Notes under the pieces: model-generated
Databases searched by the model: none
Told to the model about the DNA's origin: nothing
Seen by the model: only the letters and a program-made list of their open reading frames with translations
Program-made: the position numbers and the translations under genes
In this document: piece by piece, positions 1 to 9,165 of the stretch
Layout of the letters: the number at the start of each line of letters is the position of its first letter
How positions within the stretch are numbered: position 1 is the first letter of the stretch
IMG/VR virus record: IMGVR_UViG_3300025933_000001
Span: 1-64,000 of that record
Length of the DNA: 64,000 nucleotides
Origin: a virus
Reading direction: 5' to 3' (one strand)

Positions 1-71
1 TAGCATTTCTGATCTATTTCCTGTTTCACCCTCTCTATATTCCTTTTTAGGCTATCTGTAAAACTTCCCAT
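1..71 (-). CDS. Unknown protein, N-terminal fragment cut by window edge
   Basis: Only the first 23 codons are inside the window. The reading frame begins MGSFTDSLKRNIERVKQEID and is lysine and glutamate rich, suggesting an amphipathic helix. A Shine-Dalgarno-like AAAGGG lies just upstream and a strong sigma70 promoter lies 22 bases further up, so this is probably the first gene of a new leftward transcript after the tail-fibre operon. Function not recognisable from this fragment. Confidence 0.6.
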   Translation of the reverse strand, partial: MGSFTDSLKRNIERVKQEIDQKC

Positions 72-92
72 AAAGCCCTTTCTTATCTTGTA

Positions 93-121
93 ATTGTAGC
101 ATTACTATTACTTCTTGTCAA
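93..121 (-). promoter_or_regulatory. sigma70 promoter
   Basis: On the minus strand TTGACA, a 17-base spacer and TACAAT. It sits between the tail-fibre gene and the gene running off the left edge, so it gives that gene its own transcription start. Confidence 0.75.
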
Positions 122-128
122 TTAGAGA

Positions 129-3059
129 TCACAAGTAAGGTCCGTAGTCAAGTACCCCTGATCCAGTCATCGTGTATCCACTAACGGTTGTACTAGAGCA
201 ATTAACGGACGTGGATAACAACTTTCCGTAGAACCATAAGTCAAAAGTCAAACCTGTCACAGTTGGCGTTATCCTCCAATACACCATCTCTTTACGCCAT
301 TCAATTTCTGAACGTGTGTGATTTAGATCGAATATTGGGAATGTATAAGAGTGACTACTGCCATCATTCCAACGAAGCTCAAATACGCCATTTGACTCTG
401 CAGCAGATGTGTCAGATGAGATGTACCAAAGCTCTAAAGAAGATAGCCCACCACTGACAGTAAAACCCATCACCTGTTGGTTTACTTGTGAGCGAGATGT
501 CCAGTACGGAGAAAAAACACCAGCTACACTGTTTCCAACGCTGCCTGTCGTAAGGGACATTGGACAAGTTCTTACTACAGCGGCTTGAGAGGTTCCTTTT
601 ATCAGATCGAATGCTGCAGCAGCTTTAGAATCTGTAACCTTCAAGACTTGGAAACCATCAGACATCTTCAAGCTTAGGCCAGCCCCCCACACCCTGAAAT
701 ATGCTCTAAGAGCACTCGTAGCGCCCTCTCCTGTTCTGATATAGACAGGGAGAGACAAGGCTGCAGGATTACGTGGAGGAACCCTTCTCAATGGGTCAAT
801 ATACCTTCTTGTTCCACCTGTCTGTCCTAATATCGCTACAGGAGTGCATTGCACCATTCTGTTCGGATTAGGAGCAGTATTGGTGCTCACCCTTGATACA
901 ATCACGTACCTTTCACCGTCCACAGTATCGAATGCTTGCGTAGAGCGAATATAGCCGTGTGTCGTACCTGCACTTCTTAGACCTAAAGTTGTAGTACTGT
1001 CTGGTAGTTCCCACACCTCAGACGTCAATCCTACTGAATTAACACCTAACATGAACGAGAACATCTGATCTGTTGTTCGATAACTTGCTACGCCATTTGC
1101 ATAATTAGGGGTTGCAATTGTGATGAAGTCACCATGATCATCTAAAGAACCATCTAAATCATAAGATAACGTAGATACTGTCTCTGTTGCAGCATCGAAG
1201 ATGTAAATGTCACTCTTCCAATCGCCTTCGGCAACAGGAGAAGTTAGGTTAGTACCTAAAGCGATGTACACACTAGAACTTCCTGTGGTTCCGTTCGCTG
1301 CCAACACTTGCCTATTTCTTGCAGCAGGGAGTGTTGCACTGATAACTGTTCTTGAACCTGTTGTGAGGTTTAATTTCTCAATAGTTGACTTAACAGTGCT
1401 ACCACCGTCACCACCAAACACATAGATAAATCCACTAGAATCAGTTCTCAGCCAACTTGTATGTCTCTGAGTAAGACCTGATAGCTGTGCAAACAATGTT
1501 GCAACACCAGTGGCAGGATTTACTTTATAGATGTCTTTCGAGACAGCAGAAGAAGTTCTTCCACCTACTACATAAAGAAAACCGTTGTAGTAGTGCACCG
1601 TATGACGTTGTAAAGCTACAGGGGAACCGGATACAGTGAGAGAACCTACTTCTACCCATGCATCAGAACCACTCCAAGTTTTAACATATAGCTTGGGGCT
1701 GTATGTACTAGAAGAAGTAAATCCTCCGTATAGCCACAAGCTTGTGCCATCCGTAGCTATTGCAGCAGAGTTAAGTGCTACAGGTAAAGCCGGAGCATTT
1801 GTAATAGTCCCGTCTGCATTATCCCGGTAACAAGCTGTTGTTGTACCTGTCGCATCTACCCCTCCAGCAATAAACGTAGTATCGTTGTACGTACAGTATG
1901 CTGATCTTTCTACAGGATTAGGGAATGGTTCATAAGAAGCACGACTGATCCTAAACCTTTTCCTTGAGTTAGCTCCAGCAAGACTTGCTCTCGTATAAGA
2001 GAAAAAACTTGGTCTATTTTCTGCAGTAACCCAACTAGAGAAGTCGCTGTTAGAATTTATCACTTGCAATGCAGGAGTAACCGGGACACCTGTCAGATTC
2101 TTAGCTGTTGTAGCATCAATAGCTGCTGCAATACCGCCAAGGAAAAGATCAAGACCGACTGTTGCTGCCACACCTTGATTCTCCGTCTCAGGGACTTCTA
2201 CAAGATATGCAATAGCGTCTTTTCTTGCATGTTGACGAAACCACGTATATAAGTACGGCTTTCTGTAGCTACGATATTCAGTTAAATCAGGAGTCGCATT
2301 TACAATCGTAAAGTTAGACCAGCTTCTTTGTGAAACAAGTTGCCTACAATAGAGATAAGCTAACCTTTGATTACGCTCTGATTCTGGTGTGTGGTATATT
2401 TGCTCTACTAAGTATCCCCAAGTAGTACGTGACCACCAAGCGTGGGTATCAAATACCACGATAATTCGTCTAGCAAATGATAAGCCCCATGCTTGAATAC
2501 CCGAGACTTCGGGTTGATCTGATGGAGCAGCTCCTTTGTCAGCATCTGGAGCTTCTTGCCAAAACCAAGGCCAGTTTCTATTTAGGTTGACATGATTACC
2601 ATTCTGGCGAGTGTCAGCAACCATCCCATCAGGATTAACACCTAATATCACTATCAAGGTTATGTGCTCTCTTGCTAAAGCTAAGATGTGATTCTCAGCA
2701 CTTGTAGCAAACTCTTTAGCACCTGTCATAACCCCTTTTGCAAGGTTTAACTCATTGCCATGGATACCTGTGGAGATTAATACAACTGGTCTTTTGCCAT
2801 CATCGTTGATACGCATTGCTCTGATCTGTCTTCCACTAGGTAGAGTGGTGACAGTTTCAATTACAACATCAAGCTCGGCATTTGCCTGAATGTCTAACGC
2901 AGCAGCATACAACGTGTCGTAATTATGCTCTACAGTTTGGTCGTTAAAAGGGCTTGGAATATTTCTTAAGGTATCGAAAGCAAATCTAGAAGCACATAAC
3001 ACATGTCTTGAGATAGAGCTTTTCGATACACCAGACACGCCTCTAGATGCAATACCCAT
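129..3059 (-). CDS. Tail protein: M14 zinc carboxypeptidase fused to kelch-like propeller
   Basis: A 976-residue protein at the distal end of the structural operon. Residues about 45-310 carry the landmarks of the M14 metallocarboxypeptidase family: the zinc ligands HGNE (H100, E103), the substrate-binding block VNLNRNW (157-163), a third zinc ligand in FDTHAW (H206) and an acidic pair in LVEVPE (E288 or E291) at the place of the catalytic glutamate. Residues about 380-640 contain several GG-centred strands (IAGG, LYGG, VVGG, VFGG) at regular spacing, typical of kelch beta-propellers. The C-terminal 300 residues look like a beta-rich lectin-type domain. The operon position suggests a receptor-binding or tail-spike protein that trims a peptide or peptidoglycan substrate at the cell surface. 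The peptidase and kelch calls are good; the virion role is inferred. Confidence 0.75.
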   Translation of the reverse strand: MGIASRGVSGVSKSSISRHVLCASRFAFDTLRNIPSPFNDQTVEHNYDTLYAAALDIQANAELDVVIETVTTLPSGRQIRAMRINDDGKRPVVLISTGIHGNELNLAKGVMTGAKEFATSAENHILALAREHITLIVILGVNPDGMVADTRQNGNHVNLNRNWPWFWQEAPDADKGAAPSDQPEVSGIQAWGLSFARRIIVVFDTHAWWSRTTWGYLVEQIYHTPESERNQRLAYLYCRQLVSQRSWSNFTIVNATPDLTEYRSYRKPYLYTWFRQHARKDAIAYLVEVPETENQGVAATVGLDLFLGGIAAAIDATTAKNLTGVPVTPALQVINSNSDFSSWVTAENRPSFFSYTRASLAGANSRKRFRISRASYEPFPNPVERSAYCTYNDTTFIAGGVDATGTTTACYRDNADGTITNAPALPVALNSAAIATDGTSLWLYGGFTSSSTYSPKLYVKTWSGSDAWVEVGSLTVSGSPVALQRHTVHYYNGFLYVVGGRTSSAVSKDIYKVNPATGVATLFAQLSGLTQRHTSWLRTDSSGFIYVFGGDGGSTVKSTIEKLNLTTGSRTVISATLPAARNRQVLAANGTTGSSSVYIALGTNLTSPVAEGDWKSDIYIFDAATETVSTLSYDLDGSLDDHGDFITIATPNYANGVASYRTTDQMFSFMLGVNSVGLTSEVWELPDSTTTLGLRSAGTTHGYIRSTQAFDTVDGERYVIVSRVSTNTAPNPNRMVQCTPVAILGQTGGTRRYIDPLRRVPPRNPAALSLPVYIRTGEGATSALRAYFRVWGAGLSLKMSDGFQVLKVTDSKAAAAFDLIKGTSQAAVVRTCPMSLTTGSVGNSVAGVFSPYWTSRSQVNQQVMGFTVSGGLSSLELWYISSDTSAAESNGVFELRWNDGSSHSYTFPIFDLNHTRSEIEWRKEMVYWRITPTVTGLTFDLWFYGKLLSTSVNCSSTTVSGYTMTGSGVLDYGPYL

Positions 3060-3925
3060 TACGAAACTCCTTCAGCAAACACAGAGCCAATCCAAGGAGA
3101 ACCTGCCGTAGCGGTAATCAGTGTATAAACATCCTTAAGACCTGTAACAGTACTTGGTGAAGGTTTAACACCATCTTGCCAAATCACGTTAGAGGGCCAA
3201 TCCTGAGTGTACGATCCTGTACGATTCACAATAATGGTAAGAACAGTGGCAGCAGGCACATTCGAGAAGTCGAAAGTGGTAATGTTACCTGTTTGTGTTA
3301 CATTAAAGAAATTTTTAGTACAATCCAAAATAACTGTACCACTAGCGTTGTTTATTGTAGACAAAGCAATAGCACCGTCCCCTGTAGCACCTTTAATAGA
3401 TACTCCAGCAGGCCAAGTAGTATCTTTAGGACCATAGATCAGTTGTGCTGCTACATCAAGTGCATAATCACCGTCCTTGCCAACCATGTTGCTTGGAGGC
3501 GCATCAACTGTAATAATCGTATTACCATCCAAACCATTCTGACCTAATGGCCCCGGCTGACGTTGTACGTAAGTGACAGAAGGAAATGTGATGGTGTTCC
3601 CGATATCTATCGCAATTGATTGAACATCGTCGGCTACCCACAACACCTTAGAGCTTCCATCTGTAAATGCAATATGCAAGTCTGGTGTTGGATTAGCTGC
3701 TGTAGCTACTGCTGTTTTACTTGTAGTAGCTATTACTCGGTTGTTGCCGCTAGATGAAATTGTAAAGTCGCCAGAAGACATTGCAACTTCTGCAAGCTTA
3801 TTACCTACAACAGTAGCGTAGTTATCGCCAAAGCTGTAGGAATCTATCAGCAGCATTTTAGTAGCCCCTGTTTTGATGGCATTCAAACCGCCATCTAATA
3901 CATCAGTGTGTACATATCTTGTCAT
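3059..3925 (-). CDS. Tail fibre-like protein with duplicated N-terminal module
   Basis: 288 residues. The first 125 or so closely match the whole protein encoded at 6776-7153 (shared TDGSSKVLW, DGGL, SGDYTIS-type segments), so this gene is a duplicated module plus an extension. Following it is a short collagen-like stretch (GPLGQNGLDG) and a beta-rich C-terminal part with a GVSIKGATGDG turn, as in side-fibre proteins. Its stop overlaps the start of the carboxypeptidase-kelch gene, indicating translational coupling. No enzymatic motif seen. Confidence 0.65.
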   Translation of the reverse strand: MTRYVHTDVLDGGLNAIKTGATKMLLIDSYSFGDNYATVVGNKLAEVAMSSGDFTISSSGNNRVIATTSKTAVATAANPTPDLHIAFTDGSSKVLWVADDVQSIAIDIGNTITFPSVTYVQRQPGPLGQNGLDGNTIITVDAPPSNMVGKDGDYALDVAAQLIYGPKDTTWPAGVSIKGATGDGAIALSTINNASGTVILDCTKNFFNVTQTGNITTFDFSNVPAATVLTIIVNRTGSYTQDWPSNVIWQDGVKPSPSTVTGLKDVYTLITATAGSPWIGSVFAEGVS

Positions 3926-3931
3926 AGTGTG

Positions 3932-4261
3932 CTACTTAGTTATATCTTGTTTATATAAATACTTACCGGAAACAAGCGTACTCACTGCACCAGCAGCATC
4001 TGTCATCTGCACATCGTAGTAATAATATCCAACTAAATTGGCCTGAGTTGTGCTAGGGGCAAATGTAACTACTCCTGATGTTGGGTCTGAAACTGTCCCG
4101 GTAAGTTGATAAATTTGAGTACTTGTGTCTGTAGGATTTTTCCTACTATCCAGTGTTAGGAGAAAGGTGCAACCAGTTAGATCGACAGCAGAACCATCTT
4201 CTTTATCTGTAATAGAAAACTTATCTGCTTTGCTATCCCCTCTGTATCGTTCTATGTCCAT
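3932..4261 (-). CDS. BppU-like baseplate/fibre N-terminal domain protein
   Basis: 109 residues with the pattern of the immunoglobulin-like N-terminal domain of phage baseplate upper proteins: a GDS-containing start, a DLTGCTFLLTL strand and a YYYDVQMTDAAG strand near the end. Likely a small structural subunit or fibre adaptor. It lies 6 bases before the fibre gene at 3925. Family resemblance is by eye only. Confidence 0.5.
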   Translation of the reverse strand: MDIERYRGDSKADKFSITDKEDGSAVDLTGCTFLLTLDSRKNPTDTSTQIYQLTGTVSDPTSGVVTFAPSTTQANLVGYYYYDVQMTDAAGAVSTLVSGKYLYKQDITK

Positions 4262-4269
4262 TTAGATTC

Positions 4270-5844
4270 CTATTTTATTAAAGCTATATAATATGGCTCA
4301 AAGACAACACTCACTTTAAGACTCTTCGTTATCCCCGGAACAGTGCTTATTATCAAAGTTACTTCGGAGACTTCTCCATTCTGATATTCGGGATCAACTG
4401 TTAACTTATGTACTTTAGTAATCGCAGCACTGGCTGATGAGTTACTTTCGCTACAAGAGGAAATAGACAATCTATGAGTCTGTGTAATCGCAACCGAAGA
4501 ACTGGAGTTATTAGTCGTACTGGCACTTACAGATATGTTGTGTTGCTGCGTTATTCCTACAGAACTAGAGCTGTTAGCTTGACTACTACCTGCCACAATC
4601 AGTGTTCCGCCAGACGAGATAGCTACCGAGGAAGACGAGTTAGCTTGTGTACTTGTTGCTACTGATAGGATATGTACTTGGGTTACAGTTGCTGATGAGG
4701 AGGTATTTGCTTGCGACGCAGAAGATACACTCAGATTTATTTCTTGAGTAATAGCGACAGATTGCGAGGAGTTTACCTGTGTACTTCCACTAACTACCAA
4801 AACCTGGTCTTGTGTTACAGCAACACTTGAAGAACTATTTACCTGTGATGAACCGCTTACGGCAAGAACATGATCCTCAGATACTGCAACAGAACTAGAG
4901 CTATTAGCTTGGCTACTTGCAGAGACAACTAAAACATGATCTTGAGTGATTACAACAGAAGAGGAAGAATTAGCTTGTACACTGCCAGCTACTGTCAACG
5001 TTTGGTCTTGTGTTATAGAAACGCTGCTACTACTATTGGATTGAGTGCTTGAAGCTGCTACAAGATCGTTAGTACTTACCGAAACATCTGCCCATAATCT
5101 CCTTGTAGGCGTCTTAAATACCTGCCAAGGATTGGCTGTAATAGCCTGTACTTCACTTTCATCTAGCGCACGATTCCACGACAAGGCAAGATATACATTA
5201 CCTGTCCAGTTAAGGCCCGGAGAGTTTCTTACTAAAGCACCAACCGTAGTTCTATTGAACGTTGAAGTACCGAGAGCTGTTGCTGTAGTCGGAGAAAGTG
5301 AAACACCGTTACAATATAACCTATGATAATTCTTAGACTCAGATCGAGTACCAACTATAGTACAAGGGACACCAGACCCCCACACAGAGGGTGCAGTTAC
5401 CTGAAGAATCTGTTGAGTATTTGCATCAGATCGAGCAAAGAATGATAACTGCCCAGATGTATTACCCTGTCCAACAAACAAGATGGTGTTTGCTGTAGCA
5501 CTGTTACCATATCCGAATATAGCTTTAGTGGCGGCAGAAGTGTTCAAAGGTAGTGCAATCACTAACAACGTTGCTTCCACTGTATTTGTGATTGCAGAGC
5601 CGTTGCGGGAGATATATTGCGTTAATCCGTCAAAACCTGCCCCTGCACCAGCCAGACTAGAATATACCTTAGAAAGCCCACCTGTCTGAGTTAATGCTTG
5701 CGGAGTTCCGAAAGAACTATGGAATAGAGGATTAGCACCATTCCAAGCATCCACCAAACCCTTTGCCAACGGATTTCCAGTGTCAATTCCTACTACTTGT
5801 TGAGGTTGCTGACGATATTGACTAGGTAGGATTATGGATGCCAT
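4270..5844 (-). CDS. Structural protein with LamG-like domain and ten 22-residue repeats
   Basis: 524 residues. The N-terminal half (about 20-240) reads like a concanavalin/LamG-type lectin fold: G-F-DG-TQYI, SFFARSD, RLYCNGV and YLALSWNRALDESEV, the last being a common ending of such domains in phage proteins. Residues 267-486 are ten tandem 22-residue repeats with the core QANSSSSVAITQDHVLVVS; each is probably two beta strands. A short C-terminal domain follows. Likely a fibre, spike or head-decoration protein binding surface glycans. No catalytic motif seen. Confidence 0.65.
   Translation of the reverse strand: MASIILPSQYRQQPQQVVGIDTGNPLAKGLVDAWNGANPLFHSSFGTPQALTQTGGLSKVYSSLAGAGAGFDGLTQYISRNGSAITNTVEATLLVIALPLNTSAATKAIFGYGNSATANTILFVGQGNTSGQLSFFARSDANTQQILQVTAPSVWGSGVPCTIVGTRSESKNYHRLYCNGVSLSPTTATALGTSTFNRTTVGALVRNSPGLNWTGNVYLALSWNRALDESEVQAITANPWQVFKTPTRRLWADVSVSTNDLVAASSTQSNSSSSVSITQDQTLTVAGSVQANSSSSVVITQDHVLVVSASSQANSSSSVAVSEDHVLAVSGSSQVNSSSSVAVTQDQVLVVSGSTQVNSSQSVAITQEINLSVSSASQANTSSSATVTQVHILSVATSTQANSSSSVAISSGGTLIVAGSSQANSSSSVGITQQHNISVSASTTNNSSSSVAITQTHRLSISSCSESNSSASAAITKVHKLTVDPEYQNGEVSEVTLIISTVPGITKSLKVSVVFEPYYIALIK
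4387..5046 (-). repeat. Ten tandem 66-bp coding repeats
   Basis: Ten units, each 22 codons, spanning residues 267-486 of the LamG-like protein. Units start with [ST]Q-[AVS]-N and share SSSSV followed by ITQ/VTQ and a hydrophobic strand. DNA copies have diverged while amino-acid spacing is exactly kept, which argues for selection on repeat length rather than a recent expansion. Confidence 0.85.
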
Positions 5845-5853
5845 AAAACCCCC

Positions 5854-6321
5854 TTAAGCTAGATCACCAGTAATATCACTCGTATAGACATCGTTTCCAC
5901 TGCTGTTCAAAGCTGCACCAGTATCATTCTTTGCGATTAGCTTACTTGCATAGGGTAGAACACCTCCATAAGCATTAGCTAATGAGAACAATCTTCGCTG
6001 GACAGTAGAATTTGAGTTCAGAGGCAGAACACCAATAAGTATCAAATCCGGTTCATCAGTTGTTGTCGTACCAGACGTAGGGCCAGTAGAGAAATTAGTA
6101 CCATCCAGTGACATCTGTGCAAACAACACCACTTGCTTGTTGCCAGATACTGTACCCGGTGTTACAGCCAGCTCTACCAAGCAATCCAGAGGAACCTTAC
6201 CAGAAGAGTTATGAGTGATTGTCCCAAGCACTACATACGTAGCAGATGCCAAGCTATTTAAAGCTGCAGCAGCACCAGATAATTGTGTTCTCGTACCTTG
6301 ATTTAATTTTGCTGTAGTCAT
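5854..6321 (-). CDS. Structural protein, function unknown
   Basis: 155 residues, rich in Ser, Thr, Ala and Leu, with beta-strand patterns (VVLFAQMSLDGTNFSTG) common in small virion proteins. It lies between the lectin-repeat gene and two small structural genes in a tightly packed operon, so a head or tail accessory role is likely. No specific family recognised. Confidence 0.55.
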   Translation of the reverse strand: MTTAKLNQGTRTQLSGAAAALNSLASATYVVLGTITHNSSGKVPLDCLVELAVTPGTVSGNKQVVLFAQMSLDGTNFSTGPTSGTTTTDEPDLILIGVLPLNSNSTVQRRLFSLANAYGGVLPYASKLIAKNDTGAALNSSGNDVYTSDITGDLA

Positions 6322-6322
6322 C

Positions 6323-6769
6323 CTATCCCTCCATTGCTATTCTTAAATCTGCCTCTGATGCTGGAGGTAGTCCTAACACTTCCATTCGACTTGCTGGCTG
6401 TAGAGCACGGTTAAGTAAGTCTTGTCTTTGAGCTTCTGAACAAACCCCTGTAGCCACCCAAGCTAACAACATTTGCTGAACATCCACCCTCTCTAAGTGA
6501 ATATCAACACCAGACGACAGTGTTTCTCTAACAACCAGACAAGATGCTCTGCAAGGATGGTTAACATCATTAGCCGCATCAACTATCCCGGCATAAGGGC
6601 CAGTAGCGGCCCAAGCTTGAGCAGTAGTGGTCTTAATAGCCTTCACCATAAACTCTGTTGGGGCATTCAGCATCTCTACAATCATGCCCGGAGAATCGGG
6701 CCAGAATGTCATATACCCCTTAGACGTAGGATCGTTCTGTACTTCGTTTCTTAACAGAGTCGCATCCAT
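6323..6769 (-). CDS. Putative structural/virion protein
   Basis: 148 residues beginning MDATLLRNEVQNDPTSKGYM. Alternating helices and an SEADLRIAMEG ending; no catalytic motif. Its stop almost touches the next start, consistent with membership of the structural operon. Function unknown. Confidence 0.55.
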   Translation of the reverse strand: MDATLLRNEVQNDPTSKGYMTFWPDSPGMIVEMLNAPTEFMVKAIKTTTAQAWAATGPYAGIVDAANDVNHPCRASCLVVRETLSSGVDIHLERVDVQQMLLAWVATGVCSEAQRQDLLNRALQPASRMEVLGLPPASEADLRIAMEG

Positions 6770-6775
6770 GTCTTA

Positions 6776-7153
6776 TTAAGTCGGTTGGTTAGCTGTATAA
6801 GTAATAGCAGGGAAATTTACTGTGTTACCAGATGTAATTGCTTGGTCGCTTGTTTCATCTGTAACCCATAGCACTTTCGATGAGCCATCAGTGAATGCAA
6901 TGTGCAAGTTGGGAGTTGCTGACGATGCCGATGCTGTTGCACTCTTAGTTGCCGTAGTAAGAACGCGATTACTGCCAGAAGTGCTAATCGTATAATCTCC
7001 AGAAGCCATAGTAACTGTAGCAAGAGCATTACCTGTAACAGTTGCATAACTATCACCAGCAGAATACGCAGAGATAAGAATCATACGGGTTGCATTAGTT
7101 TTGATAGAAGTAAGTCCGCCGTCGAGCGTATCGGCGTGTGCCCATTTAGCCAT
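6776..7153 (-). CDS. Small structural protein, paralogue of fibre N-terminus
   Basis: 125 residues, closely related along its whole length to residues 1-125 of the fibre-like protein at 3059-3925 (both share LDGGL, ATVTGN/ATVVGN, SGDYTIS/SGDFTIS and AFTDGSSKVLWV). This shows a stand-alone copy and a fused copy of the same module in one operon. Probably a virion attachment or fibre-base module. Confidence 0.6.
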   Translation of the reverse strand: MAKWAHADTLDGGLTSIKTNATRMILISAYSAGDSYATVTGNALATVTMASGDYTISTSGSNRVLTTATKSATASASSATPNLHIAFTDGSSKVLWVTDETSDQAITSGNTVNFPAITYTANQPT

Positions 7154-7169
7154 TTTATTTCCTTAATAA

Positions 7170-7556
7170 TTATGATTTGCGAACGTATGCCTCAATAAGC
7201 ACACGGTTTGTGTTAGATGGGTTGACTTCTTTTAGAGTGACAATATTCCACTCTTCTGTGCCAATCTTAATCTTGTCTCTGTTTGCTTTTAAGGCTGGTA
7301 GAGGAACACCGTTGGTAATAGGTTGTAGGAATACTTGCTTATCGCCTGCAAGGATTAGACTGTTAGGCATGCTTTGCATACCATTGCTCTGCAAAGTAAG
7401 ATCAAGCACAAGAGACTTAACAGTAAATGTTCTACTTGTTGCTACATACTCTGATGTGTCTGGATCATATGTACCACTATCTGAAAAGATCGTCACAGTA
7501 GTTTCTCCTCCGTAACGATTCATCATATTCTCTACAACACGTTTAAAAGCTTCCAT
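7170..7556 (-). CDS. Head-tail joining/tail completion candidate
   Basis: 128 residues from the ATG at 7556, chosen because GGAGT lies upstream; a GTG two codons earlier is possible. Size, position after the connector gene and mixed alpha-beta content fit head-closure or tail-completion proteins, but no diagnostic motif is visible. The start lies inside the preceding gene. Confidence 0.5.
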   Translation of the reverse strand: MEAFKRVVENMMNRYGGETTVTIFSDSGTYDPDTSEYVATSRTFTVKSLVLDLTLQSNGMQSMPNSLILAGDKQVFLQPITNGVPLPALKANRDKIKIGTEEWNIVTLKEVNPSNTNRVLIEAYVRKS

Positions 7557-7974
7557 TAGCACTACTCCATGAAGCTAAATCGTGCAGTTGTTGAGATTCT
7601 GTGCCAGAGGCATAACAGGCGTTCCAGTCCTCTTGGAATTGTTGGATAGGGTGTTTAACGTCCATGCCGGAGGAATAAGGCATGGGAACGGTTTGCATGA
7701 ACATTGGGTTAGCGATTGTCGCTAAAATGAAGTCCCGGTACTGACTATAGAATTGGTTACCATAACACTCTAAAGCCCCGATTTTTTCATGAACACGCAT
7801 ACTCAAGGCAGCTAAAATATACTGAGCCATAAGTCTAGTAGCTCTAGGCATGTTCCCGTCACATTCATCTAAGGCAGACTGATATACTTCATCAGGGTAA
7901 ATCTGAAGATCAAGCGCATCACCTAGTCTTAAGCGTAGGCGGCCCACATTTGAGGTAAAATCAATAACAGCCAT
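7543..7974 (-). CDS. Head-tail connector (neck) candidate
   Basis: 143 residues, mostly helical at the N-terminus (RLRLGDALDLQIYPDEVYQSALDE), a pattern common to gp6-like adaptor proteins that dock under the portal. It is the first structural gene after the capsid gene apart from the inserted nuclease. Role inferred from position and helix pattern. Confidence 0.5.
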   Translation of the reverse strand: MAVIDFTSNVGRLRLRLGDALDLQIYPDEVYQSALDECDGNMPRATRLMAQYILAALSMRVHEKIGALECYGNQFYSQYRDFILATIANPMFMQTVPMPYSSGMDVKHPIQQFQEDWNACYASGTESQQLHDLASWSSANGSF

Positions 7975-7976
7975 AG

Positions 7977-9149
7977 TTACTCTCCTTTATTAATTAGTTG
8001 TTCTACAAAATCTACTAAGCAATTAAAAGGAGCTTCTGTAGCTTCTCTACGAAATCCTTCTACATTCAAGTCAGTAATTTCAAAACTCTCTTTCACTCTT
8101 CTTTCCAAAGGTCTTGCTTCGGTTCCTTCTATCTTGTAATGTTTAGAATCTAGCAACGTAAAGCCTCTAAGTTTAAGATTTCTACGGTGAGAATTAATTC
8201 TTACTTTGATGTTGTTTGTAATTCCGTAACCTGTGTATAGTTTGTGATCTTTGTAGATTTGTAGTACGTAGAAGTAAGCTGGGAGGTTTTCTTTGAAAGT
8301 ACTAATCGCACAATCTTTGCATCGCATATTACGATTAACAAACGACCCTACAGGAACATGAACCTCTCCATGAATATCACATTCAATACGAAGCTTACTG
8401 TAATAGCCTTTGTACTCGTCATACCAACCTAGAAATTTGTACTTACTGTCGTACGATAAAGCCTGTGCAATTTGAAACTCTCGCTGCTCTTGAGTCCAGA
8501 ATATTTTGTCAGAGCATCTACAAGACTTGCAGCCCTTAAGAGCGTTACCTACGTGAATCTCAAATAAACCTGAGCACGAACCGTTCGCTACAAACTCGTC
8601 ATTACTACATACAGGACAGTAGTATTGCCAATAACTCTTACCGCCGGAATCTACTTTGTCAGTTCTAGTAAAAAGCGTACCTTCCATGTAAGCCCCTGTC
8701 TTAAGGAACTTTTCTACGTAAATTTCGTCAGGTGGACGTTTACTGTTGCTGGCACATTTACGGCAACCTAATCCTTCTAGAACATTTTTGTAATTAGAAT
8801 TCCACTCATGCCCATTATTACACTTGACGGTTATCTTCGTACGTACACCTTCAAAGTTGTCTGAAAAACTCGTTATGGTTTGTTCCAACAAGCGTGCAGC
8901 GCGATTTGCCCTTATCCTATACTGGCTATCTGTCCATTTAGTATTTCTTCCACAACCACACGGCATCTTTCCTTGAGTCAACATGTGTTTGGTAGATTTG
9001 AACTTACCATCACCGAATAATTCAGGATCGGTGGCGCATTGGCTGCAAAATAGGGTGTAAACTTTTGTTCCGTTCTGGCGTTCTCCATCCCACTCTATTA
9101 CGGTAAGATTCTTGAAAGTCTTACCTATAAAATCATCTACTTCTTGCAT
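7977..9149 (-). CDS. GIY-YIG homing endonuclease with zinc-finger repeats
   Basis: 390 residues. Near residue 295 the segment FYVLQIYKDHKLYTGYGI matches the paired GIY and YIG motifs, followed by a downstream basic helix with H-R-R-N. The first 280 residues hold several CxxC-type pairs (CSQC, CRKC, CPVC, CKSC, CKDC), typical of DNA-binding zinc modules attached to such nucleases. It interrupts the capsid operon between the major capsid and connector genes, right after a terminator-like stem. That position suggests insertion as a mobile homing gene. Likely cuts an intronless cognate site in related phages. Confidence 0.7.
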   Translation of the reverse strand: MQEVDDFIGKTFKNLTVIEWDGERQNGTKVYTLFCSQCATDPELFGDGKFKSTKHMLTQGKMPCGCGRNTKWTDSQYRIRANRAARLLEQTITSFSDNFEGVRTKITVKCNNGHEWNSNYKNVLEGLGCRKCASNSKRPPDEIYVEKFLKTGAYMEGTLFTRTDKVDSGGKSYWQYYCPVCSNDEFVANGSCSGLFEIHVGNALKGCKSCRCSDKIFWTQEQREFQIAQALSYDSKYKFLGWYDEYKGYYSKLRIECDIHGEVHVPVGSFVNRNMRCKDCAISTFKENLPAYFYVLQIYKDHKLYTGYGITNNIKVRINSHRRNLKLRGFTLLDSKHYKIEGTEARPLERRVKESFEITDLNVEGFRREATEAPFNCLVDFVEQLINKGE

Positions 9150-9165
9150 TACAATCCCTTTAGCA

